A program made the translations under genes and the position numbers. Under the pieces are notes generated by a model. The model saw only the letters and a list, made by a program, of their open reading frames with translations. It was not told the origin of the DNA and did not search any database. A stretch of DNA of 64,000 bases, taken from assembly GCA_030750975.1 (NCBI GenBank), contig JASMHC010000009.1, positions 1 through 64,000 of the forward strand. Direction: 5' to 3'. This document shows positions 38,351 to 47,043 of the stretch, in pieces; within the stretch, counting starts at the first letter, position 1; each line of letters begins with the position of its first letter. Origin of the DNA: Paracoccaceae bacterium (GTDB lineage: Bacteria; Pseudomonadota; Alphaproteobacteria; Rhodobacterales; Rhodobacteraceae).

Positions 38351-40657
38351 ATGGAACGCAACGTCATCTACCGCGATCGGCAGGAGCTGCAATCCGCCGA
38401 TCTCAACAACATGCAGGATTTTGGCCGCGCTTCGATGGACCATATCGTTCGCGATGCGCTTGAGGCCGGCAAAGCCTATTCGGGGTTTTCCGCCACGAAA
38501 ACAGCGGCCACAGAACTCACGCTGTCGGCAGGCAGGCTGTACGCCGGCGGGGCGGTCTATGCGCGCGGCGAGGACATCATTGTTGATCTCTTCAACGTAC
38601 TACCACTGGTGACCCGTAAACGCGTGGCCATCGTCAGCTTCGGCCAAGAGGTCGAGACGGACGTCCAGCCGCGGGATTTCCTGATCGACGCACAAACGGG
38701 CACCACCGAGCCGCAGTCCGTGGCGATGGAAAGCCTTCGCCGCGCGGAGATTTCCACCGTGGCTGGCACCGAGGGGCCAGACCCGAGCTATCCGGCGACA
38801 GATGCCAATGTGACAGTCATCGCCTATGTACTCCTCGACACCTCCGGTGTGGTGGCCATTGAGCAGTGGCAGGCGACGCAACTGCCGAACCTGCGCAATG
38901 TTGCAAACCGCACGATTGCCCTGGAAAACTGGCGCGGGCAGATCAGCGGTCAGGTGGATACGCTGCGCACGGACCTGTCTGCGCTGGCGGATCGTCTGGC
39001 GGGTTATGCCACCAAGGCCGAGATTGTCGAGCTCACCGAACAACTCGATGAGTTGCGTACCGAAGTCTATGCGCCGGGCGCCTATATTTACTATGGCACG
39101 AACCACTTCCTGACGGCGGAGGGCTCGAACGTTGACCACCCCAGTTTCGATGCGGTGGTTGAGGAAGGCATACGCTTTCCGCGGGCCGGGGCGGAAACCT
39201 CGGAACTCGCGCTTCTGAACCCGAACAACGTCTATATTGCCAATGCCAGCGGCTTTGTGCTGCCCAAATATGCCCATGGCGTCCGGCTTGATCTGACGGG
39301 CTACGCCTCTGAAACCCGGCTTGCGCAATACACCTTCGAGACCACAGACATCCGCCAGCTCACGCGCGCCCGCACGCGGCGGCGCTATGGCAATTCCATG
39401 GTGGTCTGCACCAACAGCCGCTGGTGGCGTCAGGGCACCTATGATCTGGCAGACAATATTTTCCGCCGGGCGGGCGAGACTTGGGAAGTGACCAACGGCC
39501 TGCCGGACCGCATGCCGAATGGTGCGCGGGTGCCCAATGGCAATGTGCACTGGATCCGGGTGCGCCGCTTCTGGATCGACACCTATGAGGAGCAATACTG
39601 GGACCGGGTGACCACCACGGCCACGATCAATGGCCAGCAGGTGGCGCAGACCTTCCTGAACTCCCAAGACGGCTGGCTGAGCCAAGTGGGGCTCTACTTC
39701 TCACGCAAGGCCGCGGCAGGTGATGTGACAGTTCTTGTGACCGAGACCGCCTTTGGCATGCCAGACCTGTCCCGGGTCATCTCGCGCACCACGCTGCCGG
39801 TTCTGGATATCCAAGTGGGGGCGATTTCCACGGAAGTGGGGCTGCCGTCGCTGGTGGAAACCAAGCTGCCCATCACGCCGACCTTCCTGACGGCGGGACG
39901 GCGCTATGCGATCGTGCTGGTCACCACCGGTGATCACTATGTCGCCATGACCAATACCGACAACGGGGTGGTCCAGGGCACCTTCTTTGTCTCGACCGAC
40001 GGCGCCTTTTTTGCGGGCAATCTCGTTGATGACATGAAGATGCGGCTTTACTTCGCGCGGTTTGAGCGCACGCGGCTCTCGGTAGAACTGACGGCACTGC
40101 AACTTGCGGGCGGCATCCTCGATCTCGACGTGCTGCATCCCGGCGTGACGCCGCCGGCCTGTCGCACCGATATCGAGGTGCAGGTGAATGGGGCCTGGGT
40201 GGCGCTGGATGGTGAGGCGAATGGGCCCGACCTTTCGGGCCTGCCCGCACTTCTGCCGCTGCGCGTGACCCTCACCGGCACCACGGACCTGATGCCGGGC
40301 TTTGGCTTAACAGGATCGCAGGCTGTGGCGACGCGCCCGAAAACGGCCTTCACCTGGGTGTCAGACGCCCGCACGCTCGGCTCGCCCACAACCAGCGTCA
40401 AGGTGGTGACCGATCTGCAGCATTTTGAAGAGGCAAACCACGATTGCACCATCACCTTGCTAACCGGGGCGGGTTTGACCGGCTCCGAGGCGGCTGATGT
40501 GGTCGAGGACGTTGTGCTGGCCGATGGTACGGTGCGGCGGACGTCGATCTTCAATGTGACCTCGGTCAGCACTTACGCGGTCAAGATCGTGGGCTCGACC
40601 GTCAGTGCGGCACTGCCGTTTCTGGTCAGTGAGCTGATCGAATACGCGCAAAGCTGA
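38351..40657 (+). CDS. DUF4815-type baseplate/tail fibre protein (768 aa)
   Basis: The N-terminus (MERNVIYRDRQELQSADLNNMQDFGRASMDHIVRDAL) and the repeated beta-rich body fit DUF4815-type phage structural proteins. These attach to contractile baseplates near gpI. LPNLRNVANRTIALENWRGQISGQVDTL may be coiled coil (about 175-240). It ends in strand-rich repeats with LTGAGLTGSEAADVVEDVVLADGTVRRTS. It is probably the proximal fibre or baseplate adaptor. Confidence 0.82.
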   Translation: MERNVIYRDRQELQSADLNNMQDFGRASMDHIVRDALEAGKAYSGFSATKTAATELTLSAGRLYAGGAVYARGEDIIVDLFNVLPLVTRKRVAIVSFGQEVETDVQPRDFLIDAQTGTTEPQSVAMESLRRAEISTVAGTEGPDPSYPATDANVTVIAYVLLDTSGVVAIEQWQATQLPNLRNVANRTIALENWRGQISGQVDTLRTDLSALADRLAGYATKAEIVELTEQLDELRTEVYAPGAYIYYGTNHFLTAEGSNVDHPSFDAVVEEGIRFPRAGAETSELALLNPNNVYIANASGFVLPKYAHGVRLDLTGYASETRLAQYTFETTDIRQLTRARTRRRYGNSMVVCTNSRWWRQGTYDLADNIFRRAGETWEVTNGLPDRMPNGARVPNGNVHWIRVRRFWIDTYEEQYWDRVTTTATINGQQVAQTFLNSQDGWLSQVGLYFSRKAAAGDVTVLVTETAFGMPDLSRVISRTTLPVLDIQVGAISTEVGLPSLVETKLPITPTFLTAGRRYAIVLVTTGDHYVAMTNTDNGVVQGTFFVSTDGAFFAGNLVDDMKMRLYFARFERTRLSVELTALQLAGGILDLDVLHPGVTPPACRTDIEVQVNGAWVALDGEANGPDLSGLPALLPLRVTLTGTTDLMPGFGLTGSQAVATRPKTAFTWVSDARTLGSPTTSVKVVTDLQHFEEANHDCTITLLTGAGLTGSEAADVVEDVVLADGTVRRTSIFNVTSVSTYAVKIVGSTVSAALPFLVSELIEYAQS

Positions 40658-40694
40658 TCTGGTTCGCCCAAATCCACACAAGGAAAATCAACCC

Positions 40695-40865
40695 ATGGCC
40701 TCCAAACCGACCCATTACCGGGTGACGGTGAACCGTCCCCTTGAATTTGCCGGCGCCCGGTTTCGGCCGGGCGCGCGCTATACCGTCACGGCGGCAATCT
40801 TCGACAGTTTATCGGCAGATCATCCCGAGGCCATCGCGACATCCGAACTACTGAAGAAAGGCTGA
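40695..40865 (+). CDS. Small tail-cluster protein (56 aa)
   Basis: AGGAAAA precedes ATG 40695. It has a single short domain, HYRVTVNRPLEFAGARFRPGARYTVTAAIFDSL, then SADHPEAIATSELLKKG. The same small beta pattern appears in the gene at 34248-34460. The function is unknown. It lies between the DUF4815 protein and the next tail gene, four bases ahead of the latter. Confidence 0.72.
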   Translation: MASKPTHYRVTVNRPLEFAGARFRPGARYTVTAAIFDSLSADHPEAIATSELLKKG

Positions 40866-40869
40866 CGCC

Positions 40870-41676
40870 ATGCTGAGGTTTGAAGATCTGCGCGTGCGCG
40901 ACAATCAGGATCTCGACCGAGATTTCTTCAACCGCCGCTATCGACTAATCGCGGAAAGCCTCGCGGAACTGAATACGCAGCTTGCCCAGATCGGCACGGC
41001 GACCGACAATCTGGTCACGCTTGGTCTGACCCGGGTGAATGAGGTCCTCGGGCCCGCACTGGCCACAGCATCGGCCGCGGCAGAAAATGGGTTTCTGGTG
41101 GCTACCTCAGCGACGCCGCTGACTCTTACACTCGGGCTCGAGACCACCTTTGAGATCAATGACACGCCGGCGCGCGCGCTTTTTGCGCCTACGCCCTATG
41201 TGGTGATCTCCCGCGGCGGCACGGACAGCTTGAACGACTGGGCAGTGTTTCGGGTGGCCGCTTATGCCCGCGAAAACGGCGGGCTCGCAGGGGAGGTTGT
41301 CGCCATTCATGGCAACATCGGCGCAGCCCAGCATGAAGACTGGGTGATTTCCGCGAGCGCTGGCCTTGCCTCATCGCTGATTGAGGCGGCCGCCAATGTG
41401 GCCAACACGTTGCTCCTGGCCCAACAGGCGGCGCAAGATGCCGCCGATGCAGCGGCCGTCGCTGAAAGCGTTCTGGCAAACGGACCAGTGTCATCGGTGA
41501 ATGGGCAAACCGGCTCAGTGGCGCTTGGGATCGGCGATATCCCGACGCTCACGGCTCAGCTCGCGAGTAAGGCGGCCAGCAGCCACGGGCACACGATTGC
41601 CCAGGTTTCAAATCTGCAAAGCACGCTCGATGGGTTGCAGGCCCAAATCGCCACGGTGGATGGCGGGTCTTACTGA
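40870..41676 (+). CDS. Tail-fibre-associated protein (268 aa)
   Basis: The N-terminal half is helical and adaptor-like (FEDLRVRDNQDLDRDFFNRRYRLIAESLAEL). It is followed by an Ala-rich helical region and a C-terminal fibre signature: VSSVNGQTGSVALGIGDIPTLTAQLASKAASSHGHTIAQVSNLQSTLDGLQAQ. The 'VNGQTG.V.LG..DI' and SHGHT segments are typical of phage fibre or collar ends. It lies directly before the sheath gene. Confidence 0.72.
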   Translation: MLRFEDLRVRDNQDLDRDFFNRRYRLIAESLAELNTQLAQIGTATDNLVTLGLTRVNEVLGPALATASAAAENGFLVATSATPLTLTLGLETTFEINDTPARALFAPTPYVVISRGGTDSLNDWAVFRVAAYARENGGLAGEVVAIHGNIGAAQHEDWVISASAGLASSLIEAAANVANTLLLAQQAAQDAADAAAVAESVLANGPVSSVNGQTGSVALGIGDIPTLTAQLASKAASSHGHTIAQVSNLQSTLDGLQAQIATVDGGSY

Positions 41677-41716
41677 CCGGCACCTTTTGCCCTGATAAAT
41701 TCAAGGAGGGACAGCC

Positions 41717-42964
41717 ATGTCCGACCCGACTTTCGGGATTTCGATCACACGGATCGACAATGAGCCTCGCCCACCGGTCTGGAGCGATATGTCGGTGGTC
41801 GGCGTTATCGGCACCGCACCGGATGCGGATGCATCGGTCTTTCCCGCCGATACACCGGTGTTTCTCTATTCCGACGATGCGGCCAAGCTGACCGCGCTCG
41901 GGGACGCAGGTACGCTGAAAGACGCGCTGGTTCTGCTCAACGCGCAGCTTGGCGAATTCCAGGTCGCGGCCAAAGTGGTCCTGGTTCGCGTCGAAGAGGG
42001 CGCCGATCCCGCGGCGACGATTGCCAATGTCGTGGGCGACGGCGCGCTGACGGGGCTTTCGGCTTTTCTACGCTCCGGCCCCGAGATTGGCATGATCCCG
42101 CGGCTCCTTTGCGCGCCGGGATTCACCAGCCAGCGCACCGGGGCTGAGGCGAACCCGGTTTGCGCCGCGCTGCCGCCCATCTGCGAGAAGCTCTTGGCCC
42201 ATGCGGTGGTCGACGGCCCGGCCACGACAGAGCAAGACGCCATCGACTGGCGCGAGACCATTTCCTCGTCTCGCCTCATTCCGGTCGATCCGGCAGTGAA
42301 GGTCTACGCCGAGGGCGTGAGTGTGGTTCAACCCGCATCGCCCGCCATCATCGGCATTGGCGTGCGTCGTGATCACGAAAAGCAGGGCCGACCTTTCCAC
42401 TCCTGGGCCAACCAGCCCGTGCAGGGGATTGTGGGACCATCGCGCCCGATTAACTTCTCGCTGACGGACGGCGCGACCGAGGGCCAGCGGCTCTTGTCGG
42501 CCAATATCGGCGTGATCCTGCGCGGTGAAATGGGCGTCGAAAGCGCCATCGGTCAGGGTGGGTTCATCTTTGTTGGCACCGACAATGCCGGAGAAGATGA
42601 TCTCTGGCGGTTTTACAACGTCACCCGCGGGAGGGACTTCATTCATCTGATGCTGCTCCGGACCCTGCGGTTCTATCTTGGCCGCTTCAACGTCACCGGC
42701 CAAACCATTCAGGCGATCCTGAACACCATGGAAACGGGGCTGCGGAACCTCAAGGCCGATGGCGACATCCTCGGCTTCGAGTTGAAGTTCACCCGCGATC
42801 AGAACACGCCCGAGGAACTGCGCCAAGGCCGGTTCACCGTGAGCTTTGCGGCCGAGGAGGCGCCGGTGCTGCGGTATCTTGGCATTCAATCTGCCCGCTA
42901 TCGCCCTGCGCTGGACGCGCTGCTCGATGATCTGCTTGCGCAGGTCGGCACCATCACCGGCTGA
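41717..42964 (+). CDS. Tail sheath protein (gpFI-like)
   Basis: A 415-residue contractile sheath. It contains VWSDMSVVGVIGTAPDAD, LLCAPGFTSQRTG, VYAEGVSVVQPASPAIIGIGVRRDHEKQGRPFHSWANQPVQGI and the C-terminal domain NVTGQTIQAILNTMETGLRNLKADGDILGFELKF, all sheath hallmarks. AAGGAGGG lies upstream. It defines the phage as a myovirus. Confidence 0.96.
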   Translation: MSDPTFGISITRIDNEPRPPVWSDMSVVGVIGTAPDADASVFPADTPVFLYSDDAAKLTALGDAGTLKDALVLLNAQLGEFQVAAKVVLVRVEEGADPAATIANVVGDGALTGLSAFLRSGPEIGMIPRLLCAPGFTSQRTGAEANPVCAALPPICEKLLAHAVVDGPATTEQDAIDWRETISSSRLIPVDPAVKVYAEGVSVVQPASPAIIGIGVRRDHEKQGRPFHSWANQPVQGIVGPSRPINFSLTDGATEGQRLLSANIGVILRGEMGVESAIGQGGFIFVGTDNAGEDDLWRFYNVTRGRDFIHLMLLRTLRFYLGRFNVTGQTIQAILNTMETGLRNLKADGDILGFELKFTRDQNTPEELRQGRFTVSFAAEEAPVLRYLGIQSARYRPALDALLDDLLAQVGTITG

Positions 42965-42975
42965 GGGAACACAGC

Positions 42976-43512
42976 ATGAGCAACATCTACATCATGGAAG
43001 CCGCAAACCTTTTTTGCGGCGATGAGGACCCGACGGCCTCGAAACACCTGACGCTGACCGAGTTGCAGCTGCCCAATCTGCAGGAAAGCTTTCAGGATTA
43101 TCACCCCGGCGGGTCACGCGTGCAGATCGAAGTGGCCGTCGGTATCCAGAAACTGGAGGCCAGCTTCAAGCTGGCGGGCTGGGACCCGGACCTCTTGACC
43201 CAGTTCGGGCTGGGGGCTGCCTCGCGCAAGAAATTCACAGCCTATGGCTCGATCCGCTCAAAACGCACGGGCGAGGCTATCGAGGCGAAAGCCGTGCTCG
43301 AAGGCCGGCTTGGGGCGGCAAACCCCGAGGCCTTCCAACGCGGTGAAATGCAGGGCTTTGACTATTCGATCTCGGAAATCCTGCATTACGAGCTGCATTT
43401 TGGCGGGGTCGAGAAACTCTACTGGGACTTTTTCACCGCCGATTGGCGCGTGGATGGCACCTCCCAGAATGCCGATGAACGCAACATCCTGCGCATTCCC
43501 AACGGATTTTGA
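42976..43512 (+). CDS. Major tail tube protein (gpFII-like)
   Basis: A 178-residue tube protein. IYIMEAANLFCGDEDPTASKHLTLTELQLPNLQESFQDYHPGGSRVQIEVAVGIQKLEASFKLAGWDP is diagnostic. The middle and end (KRTGEAIEAKAVLEGRLG, MQGFDYSISEILHYELHF) complete the beta-barrel. It follows the sheath by 11 bases, as in P2. Confidence 0.96.
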   Translation: MSNIYIMEAANLFCGDEDPTASKHLTLTELQLPNLQESFQDYHPGGSRVQIEVAVGIQKLEASFKLAGWDPDLLTQFGLGAASRKKFTAYGSIRSKRTGEAIEAKAVLEGRLGAANPEAFQRGEMQGFDYSISEILHYELHFGGVEKLYWDFFTADWRVDGTSQNADERNILRIPNGF

Positions 43513-43520
43513 GAGGGCCC

Positions 43521-43838
43521 ATGGCACAGCATCACAATAAACGACTGCCGCTTTCGGTGCCGATCGCCTTGGGCGATCAGACCCTCACCGAGGTCAGCGT
43601 CAAGAAGCCGAAAGTGAAGGATCTCAAGACCCTGCAGGATGCCTTGGCCGGGATCGAGGATCAGTTGGAACAGGGCATCATCATGGCTGCTGTTCTGACC
43701 GATCTGCCGCGAGAAGCGATCGAGGAGATGGACACAGATGATTTTACCGCGATCTCCGAGGTGATCGCCGGTTTTTTCCCAAAGGGCACGGCATCTGCGA
43801 CTGGCGCGCTGTCACAGCCGAAACCGCCCACTGGTTGA
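43521..43838 (+). CDS. Tail assembly chaperone, zero-frame product (gpE-like)
   Basis: ATG 43521 (MAQHHNKRLP) is preferred to the longer frame. The 105-residue protein has LPLSVPIALGDQTLTEVSVKKPKVKDLKTLQDALAG, then a helical middle (EAIEEMDTDDFTAISEVIAGFF). It is the short partner of a two-product system; a slippery heptamer at codons 85-86 directs a fraction of ribosomes into the -1 frame. It assists tape-measure folding and tube assembly. Confidence 0.9.
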   Translation: MAQHHNKRLPLSVPIALGDQTLTEVSVKKPKVKDLKTLQDALAGIEDQLEQGIIMAAVLTDLPREAIEEMDTDDFTAISEVIAGFFPKGTASATGALSQPKPPTG

Positions 43839-43936
43839 ACACGCCGATCACGGATCTGATGGACATGGACTGGCCGGAGCTGGTGCTTTGGCATGCCGAG
43901 GCCCGTCGCCTGGCGCGCGCCGCAATACTGAAGTGA
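43521..43936 (+). CDS. gpE-E' fusion made by -1 ribosomal frameshift (138 aa)
   Basis: Join 43521..43778 with 43778..43936. After FF86 the ribosome re-reads C43778 and continues as PKGHGICDWRAVTAETAHWL...DLMDMDWPELVLWHAEA, ending at TGA 43934-43936. The -1 frame upstream of the zero-frame stop is already protein-like, which supports real translation. P2 and most long-tailed phages make a fused chaperone this way. The fused tail (WPELVLWHAEARRLARA) matches short gpE'-type ends. Confidence 0.82.
43772..43778 (+). promoter_or_regulatory. -1 frameshift slippery site T TTT TTC
   Basis: T43772 TTT TTC is in the correct phase of the gpE frame (ttt 43773-43775, ttc 43776-43778). It fits the X XXY YYZ rule for -1 slippage, and CCCAAAGGG follows. 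P2 uses the closely related T TTT TTG at the same gene. Confidence 0.85.
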
Positions 43937-43946
43937 GCCTGACCCC

Positions 43947-46385
43947 TTGGCAACGCTGACCTCCCAGCTGGTGATCGAGCTGCTCGATCGCGTGACGAGC
44001 CCTGCGCGCCAAGCGGCCAGTGCGCTCGCCGGCATTTCCACCCGCATCCGAGAAAACAACGGTCTGCCGATGACCTTCGGCGACCGGTTGAACGCTGCGA
44101 TCACGCGCAACAATCGCGCGCTGGCCACTGCACGGGGTGGGCTGGTCGATGCGGCCGCCAGCTTCTATGCGCTGCGCGAAGCCATCGGTGGTCCGATTGC
44201 CGCGGCGTCAGAATTTGAAAGCGCCATGGCGGATGTGCGCAAGGTGGTGGATTTTCCGACACCCGAGGGCTTCAGTCAGTTCCAGCAGGATCTCTTTGCT
44301 CTGTCGCGCGACATTCCTATTGCGGTGACGGGCCTGGCTGAAATTGCCGCCGCGGCCGGACAGGCAGGCATTGCGGGGCAAGACCTAGTTCGCTTCACCG
44401 ATGCTGCCGCGCGGATCGGGGTGGCGTTCGACATCAGCGCTGATCAGGCCGGCGCCTCTATGGCGAACCTGATGACGGCCCTGGGGCTCACGATCGATGA
44501 GACGGTTTCTCTGGCGGATGCCATGAACCATCTTTCCAACAGTCAGGCCTCGAGTGCGGCTGATATTCTTGATGTGGTCCGCCGCGTTGGGGCGCAGGCG
44601 ACGCTCTTCGGGTTTTCTGCCGAAGAGACCTCGGCCTTTGCCTCCGCAATGCTCGCCGCAGGCGCACAAAGTGAGGTGGCGGCGACGAGTTTCCGGAACA
44701 TGGGGGCGGCCTTGACCCGCGGCTCGGCGGCGACGCGCGCACAACGGGAGGCGTTTCAAGAGCTTGGGCTTGATGCAGAAGCTGTCGCACGGCGCATGCA
44801 GGAAGACGCGGTGGGCACGACGCTTGATGTGCTGCGCCGCATCAGCCAGATCCCGCGTGAACAACAGGCCGCAATTTCGAGCCAGCTCTTTGGCAATGAA
44901 GCCAGGGCCCTGGGGCCGCTCCTAACCAACCTCGGCCTTGTCGAAGACACGCTTGGGATGGTGGGCGATCGCGCCAATTACGCGGGCTCCGCCTTTGCCG
45001 AGTTCGAGGCGCGCAACAACACCTTCCAGGCCAATATGCAGCGGTTCCATAACGTGCTGACCGAACTGCAGGTCACGATTGGCAATGCGCTGATGCCGGC
45101 GATCACCTCGCTGGCAGAGGCGATCACCCCGCTGATCCTGCGGATCTCGGAATTGGCGGCCGCCTATCCGGAGGTGACACTCGCGGTGGTGGGCGCCACT
45201 GCGGCGGTCATCGCCTTCAAAGGCGCGATGTCGGCGCTGCAATTCGCAGGGCTCTTTGGCCGCGGCGGTCTGCTGTCGATGATTGCGGCGGGTTACAACA
45301 CCATCGGACGCGCAGCCATTGGCGCGCGAACCGCTGCCACGGAAATGATCGGGCTGCAGTCGGCCTTGGCGGCGATGGGTGGACAGCCCCTCGGGACGCT
45401 GGGGCGGCTTCGTGCGGGCCTGACCGGCATTGCGCTGGCGGTCCCGGGTGTTGGGGCGCTGTCCTCTGGCATTGCCGCGATCGGGACGGCGGTGGCGACG
45501 ATTTCGGCGCCGGTTTGGGCGACTTTTGCAGCGGTGGCGGCAGCCGTTGCTGCGGCAGGCTTCACGATTTACCGCTATTGGGACCGGATCACGGCCACGC
45601 TTTCTGGCGTCGGCCAAGCGATCTCTGAGCGCTTGCAGGGCCCGCTCGACTGGCTCGGCGAAAAGCTCAGCTTTCTGACGCCGATCACTGATGCCATCTC
45701 GGGCGCTTTCTCGGGGTTGGGATCAGCCCTCGGGGCGGCGGTCGACGCAATCACCGGGTTCTTCAGCTCCGGGCTTTTTGAGCAAGAGGTACTCTCAGAA
45801 GAAGAGCAGGCCCGCATTGCGCAAAACGCGTCCAATCTGACCGGCCGGATCATTGACGGTTTTGCGGGGCTGGTTACCGGGCTCTACGACAAGGGGCTTG
45901 AGGCAATCCAGGCGCTTTGGGATGGCATGGTCGCCAAGTTCGAAGAGCTGATCGCCTGGATCCGGGGCATCCCAAGCCGCATTGTCGATGCGATCGGCAA
46001 TATTGACCTTTCGAACATAATCCGCTGGCCGTCGATGCCGGCCTGGCTTGGCGGTGGGGATGAATCCCCAGCCGTGGCTGTCGATGAATTCTCCGGTATT
46101 GATGGCACCCGGGCCGCCGGTGGGCCCATCTCGCGCGGTGGCACTTATCTGGTGGGCGAGCGTGGGCCGGAGCTCATTACGGCCAATCGCAATGGCTATG
46201 TGAACCCGACAGGCAGTATGGGCGGTACGGGGCCGGTGGAGGTCTCGGTCAATGCGCCGATCACCATCACGGGCGCGACGGCGGACCCGCAGCAGCTTGC
46301 CGCGGAAATCACCCGCCAACTACGGGACCAGATCCGCGAAGCGTTTCGTGGGGTCTATGCCGATACCGGGCTGAGGTTTGCCTGA
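43947..46385 (+). CDS. Tail tape measure protein (gpT-like)
   Basis: An 812-residue tape measure starting at TTG 43947, the only in-frame start. The N-terminal domain (VIELLDRVTSPARQAASALAGI) leads into SEFESAMADVRKVVDFPTPEGFSQFQQDLFALSRDIPIAVTGLAEIAAAAGQAG, the phage tail tape measure block. Hydrophobic spans lie near 405-440 and 495-560. The C-terminus has RAAGGPISRGGTYLVGERGPELI, the usual end motif. Its length sets tail length (about 120 nm by the usual 0.15 nm per residue rule). Confidence 0.95.
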   Translation: MATLTSQLVIELLDRVTSPARQAASALAGISTRIRENNGLPMTFGDRLNAAITRNNRALATARGGLVDAAASFYALREAIGGPIAAASEFESAMADVRKVVDFPTPEGFSQFQQDLFALSRDIPIAVTGLAEIAAAAGQAGIAGQDLVRFTDAAARIGVAFDISADQAGASMANLMTALGLTIDETVSLADAMNHLSNSQASSAADILDVVRRVGAQATLFGFSAEETSAFASAMLAAGAQSEVAATSFRNMGAALTRGSAATRAQREAFQELGLDAEAVARRMQEDAVGTTLDVLRRISQIPREQQAAISSQLFGNEARALGPLLTNLGLVEDTLGMVGDRANYAGSAFAEFEARNNTFQANMQRFHNVLTELQVTIGNALMPAITSLAEAITPLILRISELAAAYPEVTLAVVGATAAVIAFKGAMSALQFAGLFGRGGLLSMIAAGYNTIGRAAIGARTAATEMIGLQSALAAMGGQPLGTLGRLRAGLTGIALAVPGVGALSSGIAAIGTAVATISAPVWATFAAVAAAVAAAGFTIYRYWDRITATLSGVGQAISERLQGPLDWLGEKLSFLTPITDAISGAFSGLGSALGAAVDAITGFFSSGLFEQEVLSEEEQARIAQNASNLTGRIIDGFAGLVTGLYDKGLEAIQALWDGMVAKFEELIAWIRGIPSRIVDAIGNIDLSNIIRWPSMPAWLGGGDESPAVAVDEFSGIDGTRAAGGPISRGGTYLVGERGPELITANRNGYVNPTGSMGGTGPVEVSVNAPITITGATADPQQLAAEITRQLRDQIREAFRGVYADTGLRFA

Positions 46386-46816
46386 TGCTGATGATGCTTG
46401 GTCCGGTCCAGTTCGAAATCCTGCCCTTCAACACCGATGGCTATAGCCACGGCACGGAGGCCAGCTTTGCCGAAAAGCCCGTGCTCGGCGCGCGACCCAT
46501 CCTTGAATATGTCGGCGAAGGCCCGGAAAGCTGGACGATCAAGGCGCGGCTCTATCCAGAAAAGTTTGGTGGCATGGGTCAGCTGACGCTTTTGTCGCAA
46601 GCCCGCGCCTCGGGACGGCCGCAATATATGATGCGGGGCGATGGGGCCTTGATGGGCTGGGTCAATATCCTCTCGGTGACCGAGCGCGCCTCCTATCTGG
46701 GCCGCAATGGCGTCGGCAAAGTGATCGATGTCGACATCACGGTGAAACGGGCCAGTGCGCCAAGCGCGGGGTCCTTCTTCTCTCTTCTGGCAGATGTGCT
46801 CCTATGGACCAGGTGA
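46385..46816 (+). CDS. Tail protein U (gpU-like, 143 aa)
   Basis: A gpU-family protein: MLGPVQFEILPFNTDGYSHGTEASFAEKPVLGARPILEYVGEGPESWTIKARLYPEKFGG, followed by QARASGRPQYMMRGDGALMGWVNI. It starts on the last base of the tape-measure stop (TGATG) and overlaps gpX by 13 bases. In P2 the U-X-D order follows T, as here. Confidence 0.93.
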   Translation: MLMMLGPVQFEILPFNTDGYSHGTEASFAEKPVLGARPILEYVGEGPESWTIKARLYPEKFGGMGQLTLLSQARASGRPQYMMRGDGALMGWVNILSVTERASYLGRNGVGKVIDVDITVKRASAPSAGSFFSLLADVLLWTR

Positions 46817-47031
46817 TCGAAACCGTGACCGTGGAAGGCGAAGGGCTAACTGTTGCGACCCTCGTTTGGCGCAGGTTCAAACGGCCAATGCTGGGGCTCG
46901 TGGAGGCGATCTACGATCTGAACCCGGGGCTTGCCGATCTGGGCCAGACCCTGCCGGTGGGCACAAGCTTCGAGATGCCGATACCGATCCCGCGGGAGCA
47001 GCAGGTTCTGGATCCGATCCGGCTTTGGTGA
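46804..47031 (+). CDS. Tail protein X (gpX-like, 75 aa)
   Basis: A small LysM-like gpX protein: GEGLTVATLVWRRFKRPMLGLVEAIYDLNPGLADLGQTLPVGTSFEMPI, ending in a proline-rich strand. gpX binds the tail hub or peptidoglycan-facing spike region. It overlaps gpU. Confidence 0.92.
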   Translation: MDQVIETVTVEGEGLTVATLVWRRFKRPMLGLVEAIYDLNPGLADLGQTLPVGTSFEMPIPIPREQQVLDPIRLW

Positions 47032-47043
47032 GGCAGGTGGATC

